64,000 nt of DNA from Nannocystis bainbridge (GTDB lineage Bacteria > Myxococcota_A > Polyangia > Nannocystales > Nannocystaceae), in the NCBI RefSeq assembly GCF_028368995.1, contig NZ_JAQNDL010000001.1:248001-312000 (forward strand), read 5' to 3'. The notes under the pieces are model-generated. The model ran no database searches, was not told where the DNA came from, and saw nothing but the letters and a program-made list of their open reading frames with translations. The position numbers were made by a program, and so were the translations under genes. Position 1 is the first letter of the stretch, and the number at the start of each line of letters is the position of its first letter. This document shows positions 37,258-45,401 of this stretch, in pieces.

Positions 37258-37734
37258 ATGATGCGCGCCTTATCGCTTGTCATCCTCCTGGCCGGTTACT
37301 GGGCGCTGCTGTCCGGACAGTTCCACAACGGCTTCCTCATCACCTGCGGCGTGCTCTGCATCGCCTTCGTGTGCTGGATGGCGAGCCGGATGGGGCTCAT
37401 CGACGACGAGGGCGCCCCCGCGCGCTACTACGTCGGACTGCTGCTGTATGTGCCCTACATCGCCTGGCAGGTCATCCTCGCCAACTGGGACGTGCTGAAG
37501 CGGATCTGGTCCAGCGAGCTGGCCATCGATCCACGCCTCACCCGGATCCGCCACGGCACGCGGGCCGGCTTCGTCACCGTCACCTACGCCAACTCGATCA
37601 CGCTCACGCCCGGCACGGTGACGATGGAGGTCACCGAGACCGAGATGCTGGTCCTCTCGCTCACCAAGGAGGGCGAGGACGGCCTGATCGACGGCGACAT
37701 GGAGCGCCGCTGCAAGCGCCTGGAGGGCGGTTGA
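37258..37734 (+). CDS. mrpE: Mrp/Mnh antiporter subunit E
   Basis: 158 residues with three N-terminal membrane helices (LSLVILLAGYWALLSG; FLITCGVLCIAFVCWMA; YVGLLLYVPYIAWQVILAN) and a soluble C-terminal domain. Family blocks are VLKRIWSSELAIDPRLTRI, YANSITLTPGTVTMEV and DGDMERRCKRLEG. MrpE is part of the multi-subunit cation/proton antiporter membrane complex. Two adjacent ATGs (37258, 37261) are possible starts. It is the first gene of a tightly overlapping operon; the next ATG overlaps its stop. Confidence 0.92.
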   Translation: MMRALSLVILLAGYWALLSGQFHNGFLITCGVLCIAFVCWMASRMGLIDDEGAPARYYVGLLLYVPYIAWQVILANWDVLKRIWSSELAIDPRLTRIRHGTRAGFVTVTYANSITLTPGTVTMEVTETEMLVLSLTKEGEDGLIDGDMERRCKRLEGG

Positions 37735-37997
37735 TGTCCACGGTCTACCTGATCACCGCCGTCGTCCTGATCGTCGGCGCCTTCATGCTCCTCTACCGCG
37801 CGCTGGCGGGGCCGACGGTCTACGACACGATCCTCGCCACCAACGCGATCGGCACCAAGACGATCGTGTTCGTGATCCTGCTCGGTTACATCAGCGGCCG
37901 GACCGAGTTCATCGACATGGCGATCATCTACGCGCTGATCACCTTCATCACCACGATCGCCATCCTCAAGTACATCGAGAAAGGTCGGCTCGACTAG
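37734..37997 (+). CDS. mrpF: Mrp/Mnh antiporter subunit F
   Basis: 87 residues, three membrane helices, the usual size for MrpF. The diagnostic core is RALAGPTVYDTILATNAIGT followed by a helix and ALITFITTIAILKYIEKGR. Start ATG overlaps the mrpE stop (TGATG). Confidence 0.92.
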   Translation: MSTVYLITAVVLIVGAFMLLYRALAGPTVYDTILATNAIGTKTIVFVILLGYISGRTEFIDMAIIYALITFITTIAILKYIEKGRLD

Positions 37998-37999
37998 CC

Positions 38000-38311
38000 A
38001 TGCACTGGAACGAAGTCGTCTGCACCGTCCTGCTCGCGCTCGGCTGCGTCATCAGCTTCTCCGGCTCCTACGGCGTCCTCAAGTTCCCCGACTTCTACGC
38101 CCGCTTGCACGCGGCCGGCAAGACCGACTCGCTGGCGCAGGTGCTCATGCTGCTGGGCCTCGTGTTCGTCACGCCCGACGTGCTGACGCAGATCAAGCTG
38201 ATGCTGGTCGCCTTCATCCTTTTGATCGTCGCGCCGACCGCCACCTTCGCCATCACCCGCGCCGCCCACCTCGACGGCCTGCGCCCGTGGACGCGAGGAG
38301 GCCCGCAGTGA
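38000..38311 (+). CDS. mrpG: Mrp/Mnh antiporter subunit G
   Basis: 103 residues with three membrane helices. It matches the MrpG/PhaG pattern: SGSYGVLKFPDFYARLHAAG, KTDSLAQVLMLLGLV and IVAPTATFAITRAAH. It begins two bases after the mrpF stop and its stop overlaps the next start (GTGA). Confidence 0.92.
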   Translation: MHWNEVVCTVLLALGCVISFSGSYGVLKFPDFYARLHAAGKTDSLAQVLMLLGLVFVTPDVLTQIKLMLVAFILLIVAPTATFAITRAAHLDGLRPWTRGGPQ

Positions 38312-39516
38312 ACGCCGTCGTCCTCATCGACACCCTGCTGCTCCTGCTCGTCACCGCCACCGCGGTGGCGATCATCGAGGTCCGCAGCCTGTACGCCTCC
38401 GCGATCCTCACCGGCATCTACAGCCTCTTGATGGCGCTGGTGTGGGTCAACATGCACTCGATGGACGTCTCGTTCACCGAGGCGGCCGTCGGCGGCGGCA
38501 TCTCGACGATCCTCCTGATCGGCACGCTGGTCCACGTCGGCCGCGAAGAGAAGCCGATCAAGAAGCGGCTGCACGTCCCGGCCCTGATCTTCACCGCCCT
38601 GACCGGCGCCGCGCTGATCTACGGCACCCTCGACATGCCGCGCTTCGGCGACCCGGCGGCGCCGATCCACCACTACCGCGTGCCGGAGATGATGGCCCAG
38701 ACCGTCGGCTTCGTGAACGGCACGCCCGGCAAGCAGAAGCCGCCCGAGGGCTTCGACCTCGACCGCTACCGCCGGTTCGACGGCCGCGTCACCGGGCCCA
38801 TCCCGGACGACCCCAAGGACACCGCCTGGCGCGAGAAGTCGATCCTGCAGACCGAGGGCCTGATGGTCCCGCAGGTGCGCGCGGCGCATGAACCTCATGC
38901 GGAAGAGGGCCACCACCTCCACCCGCCCGACGACTTCAACGGCCACGTCCCGAACTCGGTCACCTCGCTGCTCGCGGCCTACCGCGGCTACGACACCATG
39001 TTCGAGACCACGGTCATCTTCACCGCCGGCATCAGCCTGATCCTGCTGCTGCGACGGCCGCGGCGCGAGGGCTACCTGCAGCCCGGCGCGGCGCTGAGCG
39101 ACCAGGTCATCCTCCGCGTCGTCACCAAGCTGTCGATCCCCTTCATCCTGATCTTCGGCTTCTACGTCATCACCCACGGCGAGCTCGGCCCCGGCGGCGG
39201 CTTCCAGGGCGGCGTGGTGCTGGCGACCGCGTTCATCCTGTACGCGCTGATCTTCGGCCGCGCCGCGCTCTACCGCGTGGTCCCGCCGCCGGTCAGCGAC
39301 ATCCTCACCGGCGTCGGCGTGCTGATCTACAGCGGCACGGGCGCCGCCTGCATGCTGCTCGGCGGCAAGTTCCTCGACTACTCGATGCTGAACCCGGCGG
39401 TGCCCGGCGACGGCGAGTCGCTGGGCATGACCCTCGTCGAGTACGGCGTCGGCCTCACCGTCAGCATGGTCATGCTCACGATCTTCAATCAGCTCGCGGA
39501 GGAGCGCTCCACGTGA
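38308..39516 (+). CDS. Fused MbhD/MbhE/MrpB-type antiporter subunit
   Basis: 402 residues combining two modules that are separate or part of MrpA elsewhere. Residues 1-80 match the MbhD/DUF4040 module (EVRSLYASAILTGIYSLLMA, MDVSFTEAAVGGGISTILLIG). The middle resembles MbhE with a polar, His-rich stretch (HEPHAEEGHHLHPPDD, near residues 195-212). The C-terminal half is MrpB (TKLSIPFILIFGFYVITHGE, LGPGGGFQGGVVLATAFILY). In canonical Mrp operons the D/E modules form the C-terminus of MrpA, so the operon encodes a rearranged MrpA. The GTG at 38308 overlaps the mrpG stop; the ATG at 38287 would add seven residues. Confidence 0.88.
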   Translation: MNAVVLIDTLLLLLVTATAVAIIEVRSLYASAILTGIYSLLMALVWVNMHSMDVSFTEAAVGGGISTILLIGTLVHVGREEKPIKKRLHVPALIFTALTGAALIYGTLDMPRFGDPAAPIHHYRVPEMMAQTVGFVNGTPGKQKPPEGFDLDRYRRFDGRVTGPIPDDPKDTAWREKSILQTEGLMVPQVRAAHEPHAEEGHHLHPPDDFNGHVPNSVTSLLAAYRGYDTMFETTVIFTAGISLILLLRRPRREGYLQPGAALSDQVILRVVTKLSIPFILIFGFYVITHGELGPGGGFQGGVVLATAFILYALIFGRAALYRVVPPPVSDILTGVGVLIYSGTGAACMLLGGKFLDYSMLNPAVPGDGESLGMTLVEYGVGLTVSMVMLTIFNQLAEERST

Positions 39517-39971
39517 CCGGTGCCCTCGGGATCTACAACTACTGGATCTACGTCCTGTTGATGATGATCGGGCTCTACGGCGTCATCGCCAAGCCCAACC
39601 TGATCAAGCAGGCGATCGCGCTGGGCCTGTTCCAGACGGGGATCTTCCTCTACTACATCTCGATGGCGGTGGTCGACGGCGGCACCGCGCCGGTGTGGAC
39701 CACCATCCTCGACGGGGCCCAGAAGTACGAGGGCCCCTACGACAACCCGCTGCCGCACGTCCTGATCCTGACGGCCATCGTCGTCAGCGTCAGCGTCCTC
39801 GCGGTCGCGCTGGCGCTCATCATCAACATCAAGCGCGCCTACGGCACCATCGAGTACGACGAGATCGAGGCGATGGACCAGGCCGACAAGCGCGCCGACT
39901 ACCAGCGCGGCCAGGTCACCGACGCCGCCGACGACGTCGAGCACCGGCAAGAGGGGCATCACCATGCTTGA
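39513..39971 (+). CDS. mrpC: Mrp/Mnh antiporter subunit C (NuoK-like)
   Basis: 152 residues; three membrane helices of NuoK type (YWIYVLLMMIGLYGVIAKPN, LIKQAIALGLFQTGIFLYY, PLPHVLILTAIVVSVSVLAV). An unusually long polar C-terminal tail ends in EHRQEGHHHA. GTG start overlaps the previous stop; the next gene starts within its last codons. Confidence 0.9.
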   Translation: MTGALGIYNYWIYVLLMMIGLYGVIAKPNLIKQAIALGLFQTGIFLYYISMAVVDGGTAPVWTTILDGAQKYEGPYDNPLPHVLILTAIVVSVSVLAVALALIINIKRAYGTIEYDEIEAMDQADKRADYQRGQVTDAADDVEHRQEGHHHA

Positions 39972-41484
39972 TGCGTTCGAGATCGTCCCCAACCTCCCGG
40001 TCCTGGTCGTCACCGTGCCGCTGATCGGCGGCGTGCTCACGATCGTCATGGGCCGCGGCAAGGGCCCGTGGGCGTGGGCCACCCTCATCACCGGGCTGGT
40101 GTTCTACTTCACCGTCCTGCTGATGCAGCAGGTCCTGGCCGCAAAGACAGGTACCATCTCCTACGAGCTCGGCAACTGGCCGCGCCAGTGGGGCATCGAG
40201 TACCGGGTCGACGCGCTCAACGCCTTCATCCTGCTCACGGTCGCCGGCGTCGGCTTCGTCACCACGCTGTACGCCCAGAAGAGCGTCGAGAAGGAGATCC
40301 CGCAGGACCGCCACAACTTCTTCTACGCGGTGTGGATCCTGGCGATCTGCGGCCTTTTGGGCATCACGGTCACCGGCGACGCCTTCAACGTCTACGTCCT
40401 GCTCGAGATCAGCTCGCTCACCGTGTACGCGCTGATCGCCATGGGCAAGGACATGAACCGCCAGGCGCTCACCGCCAGCCTGCGCTACCTGATCCTCGGC
40501 TCGGTCGGCGCCAGCTTCATCCTCCTCGGCATCGGTTACCTGATGATGGTCACCGGCACGCTCAACATGGAGGACATGCACGACCGCCTGGCGGCCCTGC
40601 CCGACGCGGTCCACAACCGCACGGTCCTGGTCGCGTTCGCGTTCCTGCTGGTCGGCCTGGGCATGAAGATGGCCCTGTTCCCGCTGCACATGTGGCTGCC
40701 GAAGGCCTACACCTACGCGCCCTCGGCCGTCAGCGCCCTGCTGTCGGCCACGGCGACGAAGGTCGGCATCTACATGGCCTTCCGGTTCCTGTTTACGATC
40801 TTCGGCGTCGGCTTCTCGTTCGTCGCCATGCCGGCCAACGTGGTCCTCAGCGTCGCCGCCTGCACCGGCATCCTCGTCACCGGCGTCACCGCGGTGCGCC
40901 AGACCAACCTGAAGCGCATGCTGGCCTACTCCTCGGTCGGTCAGCTCGGCTACATCGTCGCCGGCTTCTCGCTCGCCAACGTCAACGGCGTCGCCGGCTC
41001 GGTCGTCCACATCTTCAACCACGCGGTGATGAAGGGCGGCATGTTCATGGCCGCCGGCGCGATCATGTACCGCCTCGGCCGCTGCGACCTGCGGGCCGTG
41101 CGCGGCCTCGGCAAGCGCATGCCGCTGACGATGGCCGCGTTCGTGGCCGGCGGCCTCGGCCTGGTCGGCTTCCCGCTGACGGCCGGCTTCATCTCGAAGT
41201 GGTACCTCGTGCAGGGCGCGCTCGAGGCCCCGCACATGTGGCCGGTCGCCGCCGTCGTCCTGGTCGGCTCGCTGCTGGCCGTCGCCTACACCTGGCGCGT
41301 GGTCGAGGCCGCGTACTTCCAGGAGCCCGAGGGCGACAGCGCCCTCGTCACCGAGGCGCCGCTTTCGATGGTCCTGCCGATGTGGATCCTCATCGGCGCC
41401 AGCGTGTACTTCGGCGTGTCCGCCACCTTCACCGGCGACATCAGCATGCGGGCCGCCAAGAGCCTGCTCGGAGGGGCCCCATGA
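39964..41484 (+). CDS. mrpD: Mrp antiporter subunit D-like proton pump module (first of three)
   Basis: 506 residues, about 14 hydrophobic helices, of the NuoL/M/N and MrpA/D superfamily. Key blocks are DAFNVYVLLEISSLTVYALIA (conserved Glu in helix 5), MALFPLHMWLPKAYTYAPSA (Lys and Pro) and TKVGIYMAFRF, AYSSVGQLGYIVAG. These are the charged residues of the proton pathway. It starts within the end of mrpC and ends over the next ATG. Confidence 0.92.
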   Translation: MLDAFEIVPNLPVLVVTVPLIGGVLTIVMGRGKGPWAWATLITGLVFYFTVLLMQQVLAAKTGTISYELGNWPRQWGIEYRVDALNAFILLTVAGVGFVTTLYAQKSVEKEIPQDRHNFFYAVWILAICGLLGITVTGDAFNVYVLLEISSLTVYALIAMGKDMNRQALTASLRYLILGSVGASFILLGIGYLMMVTGTLNMEDMHDRLAALPDAVHNRTVLVAFAFLLVGLGMKMALFPLHMWLPKAYTYAPSAVSALLSATATKVGIYMAFRFLFTIFGVGFSFVAMPANVVLSVAACTGILVTGVTAVRQTNLKRMLAYSSVGQLGYIVAGFSLANVNGVAGSVVHIFNHAVMKGGMFMAAGAIMYRLGRCDLRAVRGLGKRMPLTMAAFVAGGLGLVGFPLTAGFISKWYLVQGALEAPHMWPVAAVVLVGSLLAVAYTWRVVEAAYFQEPEGDSALVTEAPLSMVLPMWILIGASVYFGVSATFTGDISMRAAKSLLGGAP

Positions 41485-43055
41485 TCCACTTCGACGTGAG
41501 CCCGCCGCTGCTGGCGCTCTACATCCCGCTGCTCGGCGCCCTGCTGATCTCGCTCGCGGGCCGCTGGCCCAACCTGCGCGAGCTCGTCACCCTGCTGACC
41601 GCCGGCGCGCTGCTGTGGGTGGTCGGCGGCATGGCCCCGGCGGTGCTCGCCGACGACTTCTGGGCCAGCTTCGCCAAGGCGCCGGCGCTCAAGCTCGCCG
41701 AGGTGCTGCCCGGCGTGTGGCTCGAGCTCAAGGTCGAGCCGCTCGGCATGCTGTTCGCGCTGATCGCCAGCAGCCTGTGGATCCTCAACTCGATCTATTC
41801 GATCGGCTACATGCGCGGCAACCACGAGAAGAACCAGACCCGGTTCTACGTGTGCTTCGCCCTGGCGATCGCCAGCGTCATCGGCCTCGCCTTCGCCGGC
41901 AACCTGTTCACCCTGTTCGTGTTCTACGAGGCGCTGACCCTGACCACCTACCCGCTGGTGGCCCACAAGGGCTCGGCCGAGGCCATCCGCTCGGCCCGCA
42001 CCTACCTCGGGATCCTCGTCGTCACCTCGGTCTGCTTCCTGCTGTCCGGCATCATCGCCACCTACGCGTTCACCGACGGTGACATGACCTTCCGGCCAGG
42101 TGGCGTGTTCAGGCGCGCGCTGGCCGACGGAAGTCTCACCGCGCCCACCTTGGGAATTCTCTTCGTCCTGTACATGTACGGCATCGGCAAGGCGGCTTTG
42201 ATGCCGGTGCACCGCTGGCTGCCGGCCGCCATGGTCGCGCCGACCCCGGTGTCGGCGCTGCTGCACGCGGTGGCGGTGGTGAAGGCCGGCGTCTTCACCG
42301 TCCTCAAGGTAATCGTCTACGTGTTCGGTCCGGCCGTGCTGGTGCGCTACGGCGTCGGCTCGTGGCTGATCTACGTGGCTGGCGCGACCATCCTGATCGC
42401 GTCCTGCATCGCCCTGTTCCAGGACAACCTCAAGCGGCGGCTGGCCTACTCCACCGTCAGTCAGCTCAGCTACGTCATCATCGCCGCCGCCCTGCTGTCG
42501 CCGCTGTCGATCACGGCCGCGGCGCTGCACATCGCCGCCCACGCGTTCGGCAAGATCACCCTGTTCTTCGCCGCCGGCTCGATCTACACCGCCGCGCACA
42601 AGACCGAGATCAGCCAGCTCGACGGCATCGGCCGGCGCATGCCGTTCACCATGGGCGCGTTCACCATCGGCGCGCTGTCGATGATCGGCCTGCCGCCGAC
42701 GGCCGGCTTCGTCAGCAAGTGGTACCTGCTGCAGGCCACCTGGGAGACCGATGCCCCGTTCGTGCTGGTCGTCGTCGTCCTGTCGACCCTGCTCAACGCC
42801 GCCTACTTCCTGCCGATCGTCTATCGCGCCTTCTTCGTCGCCGAGGCCAAGCACGACGACGCGCACCACTCCTCGGCCGACGGGCACTTCGGCGACGACG
42901 GCGACCACCACGGCCACCACGCCGGCGACCACGGCGAGGCCCCGTGGCCGATCGTCGTCGCCCTGTCGTGCACGGCGCTCGCCACCATCGCCTTCTTCTT
43001 CTATAGCGACCTCGCCATCGGCCTGGCGAACCAGCTCCGGAGCGGCCTGCCATGA
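41481..43055 (+). CDS. Mrp antiporter D/NuoL-like proton pump module (second), with His-rich loop
   Basis: 524 residues of the same superfamily as the preceding gene. Blocks: TLFVFYEALTLTTYPLVAHK, ALMPVHRWLPAAMVAPTPVS, LLHAVAVVKAGVFT, AYSTVSQLSYVIIAA. A cytoplasmic or periplasmic loop near residue 465-500 is exceptionally rich in His and Asp (HHSSADGH, HHGHHAGDHGE). Start ATG has a strong Shine-Dalgarno (GGAGGGG, 41470-41476) and overlaps the previous stop. An in-frame hairpin-like stretch at 42081-42104 encodes DMTFRPGG. Confidence 0.9.
   Translation: MIHFDVSPPLLALYIPLLGALLISLAGRWPNLRELVTLLTAGALLWVVGGMAPAVLADDFWASFAKAPALKLAEVLPGVWLELKVEPLGMLFALIASSLWILNSIYSIGYMRGNHEKNQTRFYVCFALAIASVIGLAFAGNLFTLFVFYEALTLTTYPLVAHKGSAEAIRSARTYLGILVVTSVCFLLSGIIATYAFTDGDMTFRPGGVFRRALADGSLTAPTLGILFVLYMYGIGKAALMPVHRWLPAAMVAPTPVSALLHAVAVVKAGVFTVLKVIVYVFGPAVLVRYGVGSWLIYVAGATILIASCIALFQDNLKRRLAYSTVSQLSYVIIAAALLSPLSITAAALHIAAHAFGKITLFFAAGSIYTAAHKTEISQLDGIGRRMPFTMGAFTIGALSMIGLPPTAGFVSKWYLLQATWETDAPFVLVVVVLSTLLNAAYFLPIVYRAFFVAEAKHDDAHHSSADGHFGDDGDHHGHHAGDHGEAPWPIVVALSCTALATIAFFFYSDLAIGLANQLRSGLP
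42081..42104. repeat. Possible dispersed hairpin element, in frame
   Basis: GACATGACC-TTC-CGGCCAGGTGG; imperfect arms, encoding DMTFRPGG in an extramembrane loop. Confidence 0.35.
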
Positions 43056-43297
43056 GCCTCGAAGACCCGCAGACGATTCGCAAGTTGTGGATTGGTTCGC
43101 TCGCCGTGCTGGCCCTGCTGGTGCTGGCTGACTTTTGGGCCAGGCAGGACCCACACCACCACGCTCACTTCGGCATCGACGGCGCGTTCGGCTTCTACAC
43201 CTGGTACGGCTTCGGCGTGTGCGCCGTCATGGTCCTGGTGTCCAAGTTCGTCGTCGGCCTGCTCTTGAAGCGGAAGGACACCTTCTACGATGACTGA
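43052..43297 (+). CDS. Small two-helix membrane protein of the Mrp operon
   Basis: 81 residues with two membrane helices (LWIGSLAVLALLVLADFWA and WYGFGVCAVMVLVSKFVVGL) joined by a short His-rich loop (DPHHHAHF). It overlaps both neighbours by a few bases, so it is translationally coupled to the antiporter genes. Not a canonical Mrp subunit; probably an accessory subunit. No family assigned. Confidence 0.8.
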   Translation: MSLEDPQTIRKLWIGSLAVLALLVLADFWARQDPHHHAHFGIDGAFGFYTWYGFGVCAVMVLVSKFVVGLLLKRKDTFYDD

Positions 43298-45089
43298 GTC
43301 GGTCGGCTTGCCTCCTCCGGGCCTCATCCTGGTCCTCGGCGGTCTCCTGCTGCCGCTGCTGCGCGGGCTCGGCCCGGCCGTCGCGCTGCTGCTGCCGCTG
43401 CTGACGCTGGCCGCGATCTGGGCCATCCCCCACGACCTCGTTGTCACGCTCCCGTTCATGGGCCAGTACGACCTCACGGTCCTGGCCTTCAATCCGCCGA
43501 CCCGCGTGTTCGCCACCATCTTCGCGGTGATGGCCTTCGCCGGGGCCCTGTTCGCCCACCCGATCGCCGGCCTCGACAGCGAACGCGGCCGGCGCTGGCG
43601 CGTCGAGCTGCCCGCGGCCTTCGTCTACGCCGGCTCGGCCATCTGCGTCACCTTCGCCGGCGACATCCTCAGCCTGTTCGTGTTCTGGGAGCTCATGGCG
43701 GTCGGCTCGACCACCGTGATCTGGAGCGCCGGCACCAAGGAGGCCGGGCGCGCCGGCTACCGCTACGCCCTGGTCCACTTCGTCGGCGGCGTGCTGCTGA
43801 TGGCCGGCATCCTCGCCAAGGTGTTCGCGCTCCAGGCCGCCGGCGTGGCCGACCCGCTGGCGCTGCACCACTTCTTCTTCGGCGCCGCCGGCTTCGAGGG
43901 CCTGTCCTTCGGGGCAGGTGACGCCGCCGCCTGGTTGATCCTGCTCGGCATCCTCGTCAACGCCGCCGCCCCGCCGCTCGGCTCGTGGCTGGCCGACGCC
44001 TACCCGGAGGCGTCCGAGAGCGGCACCGTGTTCCTGTCGGCCTTCACCACCAAGACGGCCGTCTACGTGCTCATGCTGCTGTTCGCCGGCACCCAGCTGC
44101 TGATCTACGTCGGCCTGTTGATGGCGGTGTACGGCATCGTCTACGCCATCCTCGAGAACGACATGCGGCGGATCCTCGCCTACTCGATCGTCAACCAGGT
44201 CGGGTTCATGGTCTGCGGGATCGGCATCGGCACCGCCATGGCGCTCAACGGCGCCGCCGCCCACGCCTTCGCCCACATCGTCTACAAGGCGCTGCTGCTG
44301 ATGTCGGCCGGCTCGGTCCTCTACATGACCGGCAAGCGCAAGTGCACCGACCTCGGCGGCCTCTATCACTCGATGCCGATCACGATGACGTGCGGCATCA
44401 TCGGCGCCCTGGCGATCTCGTCGTTCCCGCTGACCTCGGGCTTCGTCACCAAGTCGATGATCAACCAGGCCGCCGCCGACCAGCACCTCGCGCTCGCGTG
44501 GTTCACGCTGACCGCGGCCTCGGCGGGCGTGTTCCTGCACGCCGGCATCAAGTTCCCGTGGTTCGTGTTCTTCCAGAAAGACTCGGGCCTGCGCCCGCCG
44601 GACCCGCCGTGGAACATGCGCGCGGCGATGATCTTCTTCGCCGCCGTCTGCATCCTCCTCGGCGTCCCCGGCGTCTACGGCCCGCTCTACAGCATCCTGC
44701 CGTTCCCGGCCGCCGCGGGCGAGACCCTCTACGCGCCCTACACCGTCCCGCACGTCATCAACCAGCTGCAGCTGCTGCTGTTCTCGGGCCTGGCGTTCTT
44801 CGCCCTGCTCCCGGTCCTCAAGCGCACGCTGACGATCACCCTCGACGCCGACTGGTTCTACCGCCGCCTGTTCCCCGGCGTGTGGAAGCACCTCGTGCGC
44901 CCCGTCGTGCTCGCCTTCCGTGAGCTGTTCGACTACCTGTTCGGCCACATGCCGCAGATGGTCAAGGACCTGGTCTACTCGCCGCCGCAGGAGTCGGCCA
45001 TGTTCAAGGAGTGGGGCCTCGGCGGCGCCATGGTCGTGATCACCGGCTTCCTGTTCGCCTTCCTGGTGCTCGGCTACATCGCCGTCTGA
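43290..45089 (+). CDS. Mrp antiporter D/NuoL-like proton pump module (third)
   Basis: 599 residues. Antiporter-like core: LSLFVFWELMAVGSTTVIW (helix 5 Glu), PPLGSWLADAYPEASESGTV, FTTKTAVYVLMLLFAG (Lys), RRILAYSIVNQVGFMVCGIG. The C-terminal 100 residues are longer than MrpD and contain a soluble segment (YRRLFPGVWKHLVRP) and a last helix. A hairpin-like stretch (43901-43921) encodes GLSFGAGD in a loop. It is the last gene of the operon; it starts inside the previous gene. With three pump modules the complex resembles archaeal Mbh/Mrp assemblies more than the two-module (MrpA, MrpD) bacterial form; this comparison is inference. Confidence 0.9.
   Translation: MTESVGLPPPGLILVLGGLLLPLLRGLGPAVALLLPLLTLAAIWAIPHDLVVTLPFMGQYDLTVLAFNPPTRVFATIFAVMAFAGALFAHPIAGLDSERGRRWRVELPAAFVYAGSAICVTFAGDILSLFVFWELMAVGSTTVIWSAGTKEAGRAGYRYALVHFVGGVLLMAGILAKVFALQAAGVADPLALHHFFFGAAGFEGLSFGAGDAAAWLILLGILVNAAAPPLGSWLADAYPEASESGTVFLSAFTTKTAVYVLMLLFAGTQLLIYVGLLMAVYGIVYAILENDMRRILAYSIVNQVGFMVCGIGIGTAMALNGAAAHAFAHIVYKALLLMSAGSVLYMTGKRKCTDLGGLYHSMPITMTCGIIGALAISSFPLTSGFVTKSMINQAAADQHLALAWFTLTAASAGVFLHAGIKFPWFVFFQKDSGLRPPDPPWNMRAAMIFFAAVCILLGVPGVYGPLYSILPFPAAAGETLYAPYTVPHVINQLQLLLFSGLAFFALLPVLKRTLTITLDADWFYRRLFPGVWKHLVRPVVLAFRELFDYLFGHMPQMVKDLVYSPPQESAMFKEWGLGGAMVVITGFLFAFLVLGYIAV
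43901..43921. repeat. Possible dispersed hairpin element, in frame
   Basis: CCTGTCC-TTC-GGGGCAGG with a UUCG-type loop, encoding LSFGAG. Confidence 0.5.
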
Positions 45090-45401
45090 GCGGACCCGTC
45101 CGCACGCCGCCCGCGGGCCGCGCGAACCTCCAGGTTCCGCGGCCCGTCGCACGTTCGAGGTCCGATCGGCGCCCGAGCCTGGGCACGGCGCCCCGGGCCA
45201 CATTGAGAGCGTACGCGCCCGCAGGTCCGGCGCTCCGCGTCGCCGGCGATTGCTCGACGCCATGCACCCCTGTGGACATGTCTCATCGAGAATGTCTTGA
45301 AGGACATGCTCTTTACGACATGTCTTCGAGGACATCCACGTCATGACATCGTCCGATCGCAGTCGGGGCCATGCACGGGCCGCTCGCGCTACACCGGGAT
45401 C
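45090..45401. other. Intergenic region with hairpin-element cluster
   Basis: 312 bases between the antiporter operon and the VIT/VWA gene. No gene is supported. The first 170 bases show nothing clear. 45272-45348 holds a string of elements: GTGGACATGTC, GAATGTC-TTGAAG-GACATGC and GACATGTC-TTCGAG-GACATCC. A weak -10-like TACACC (45390-45395) lies six bases before the next ATG. Confidence 0.6.
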
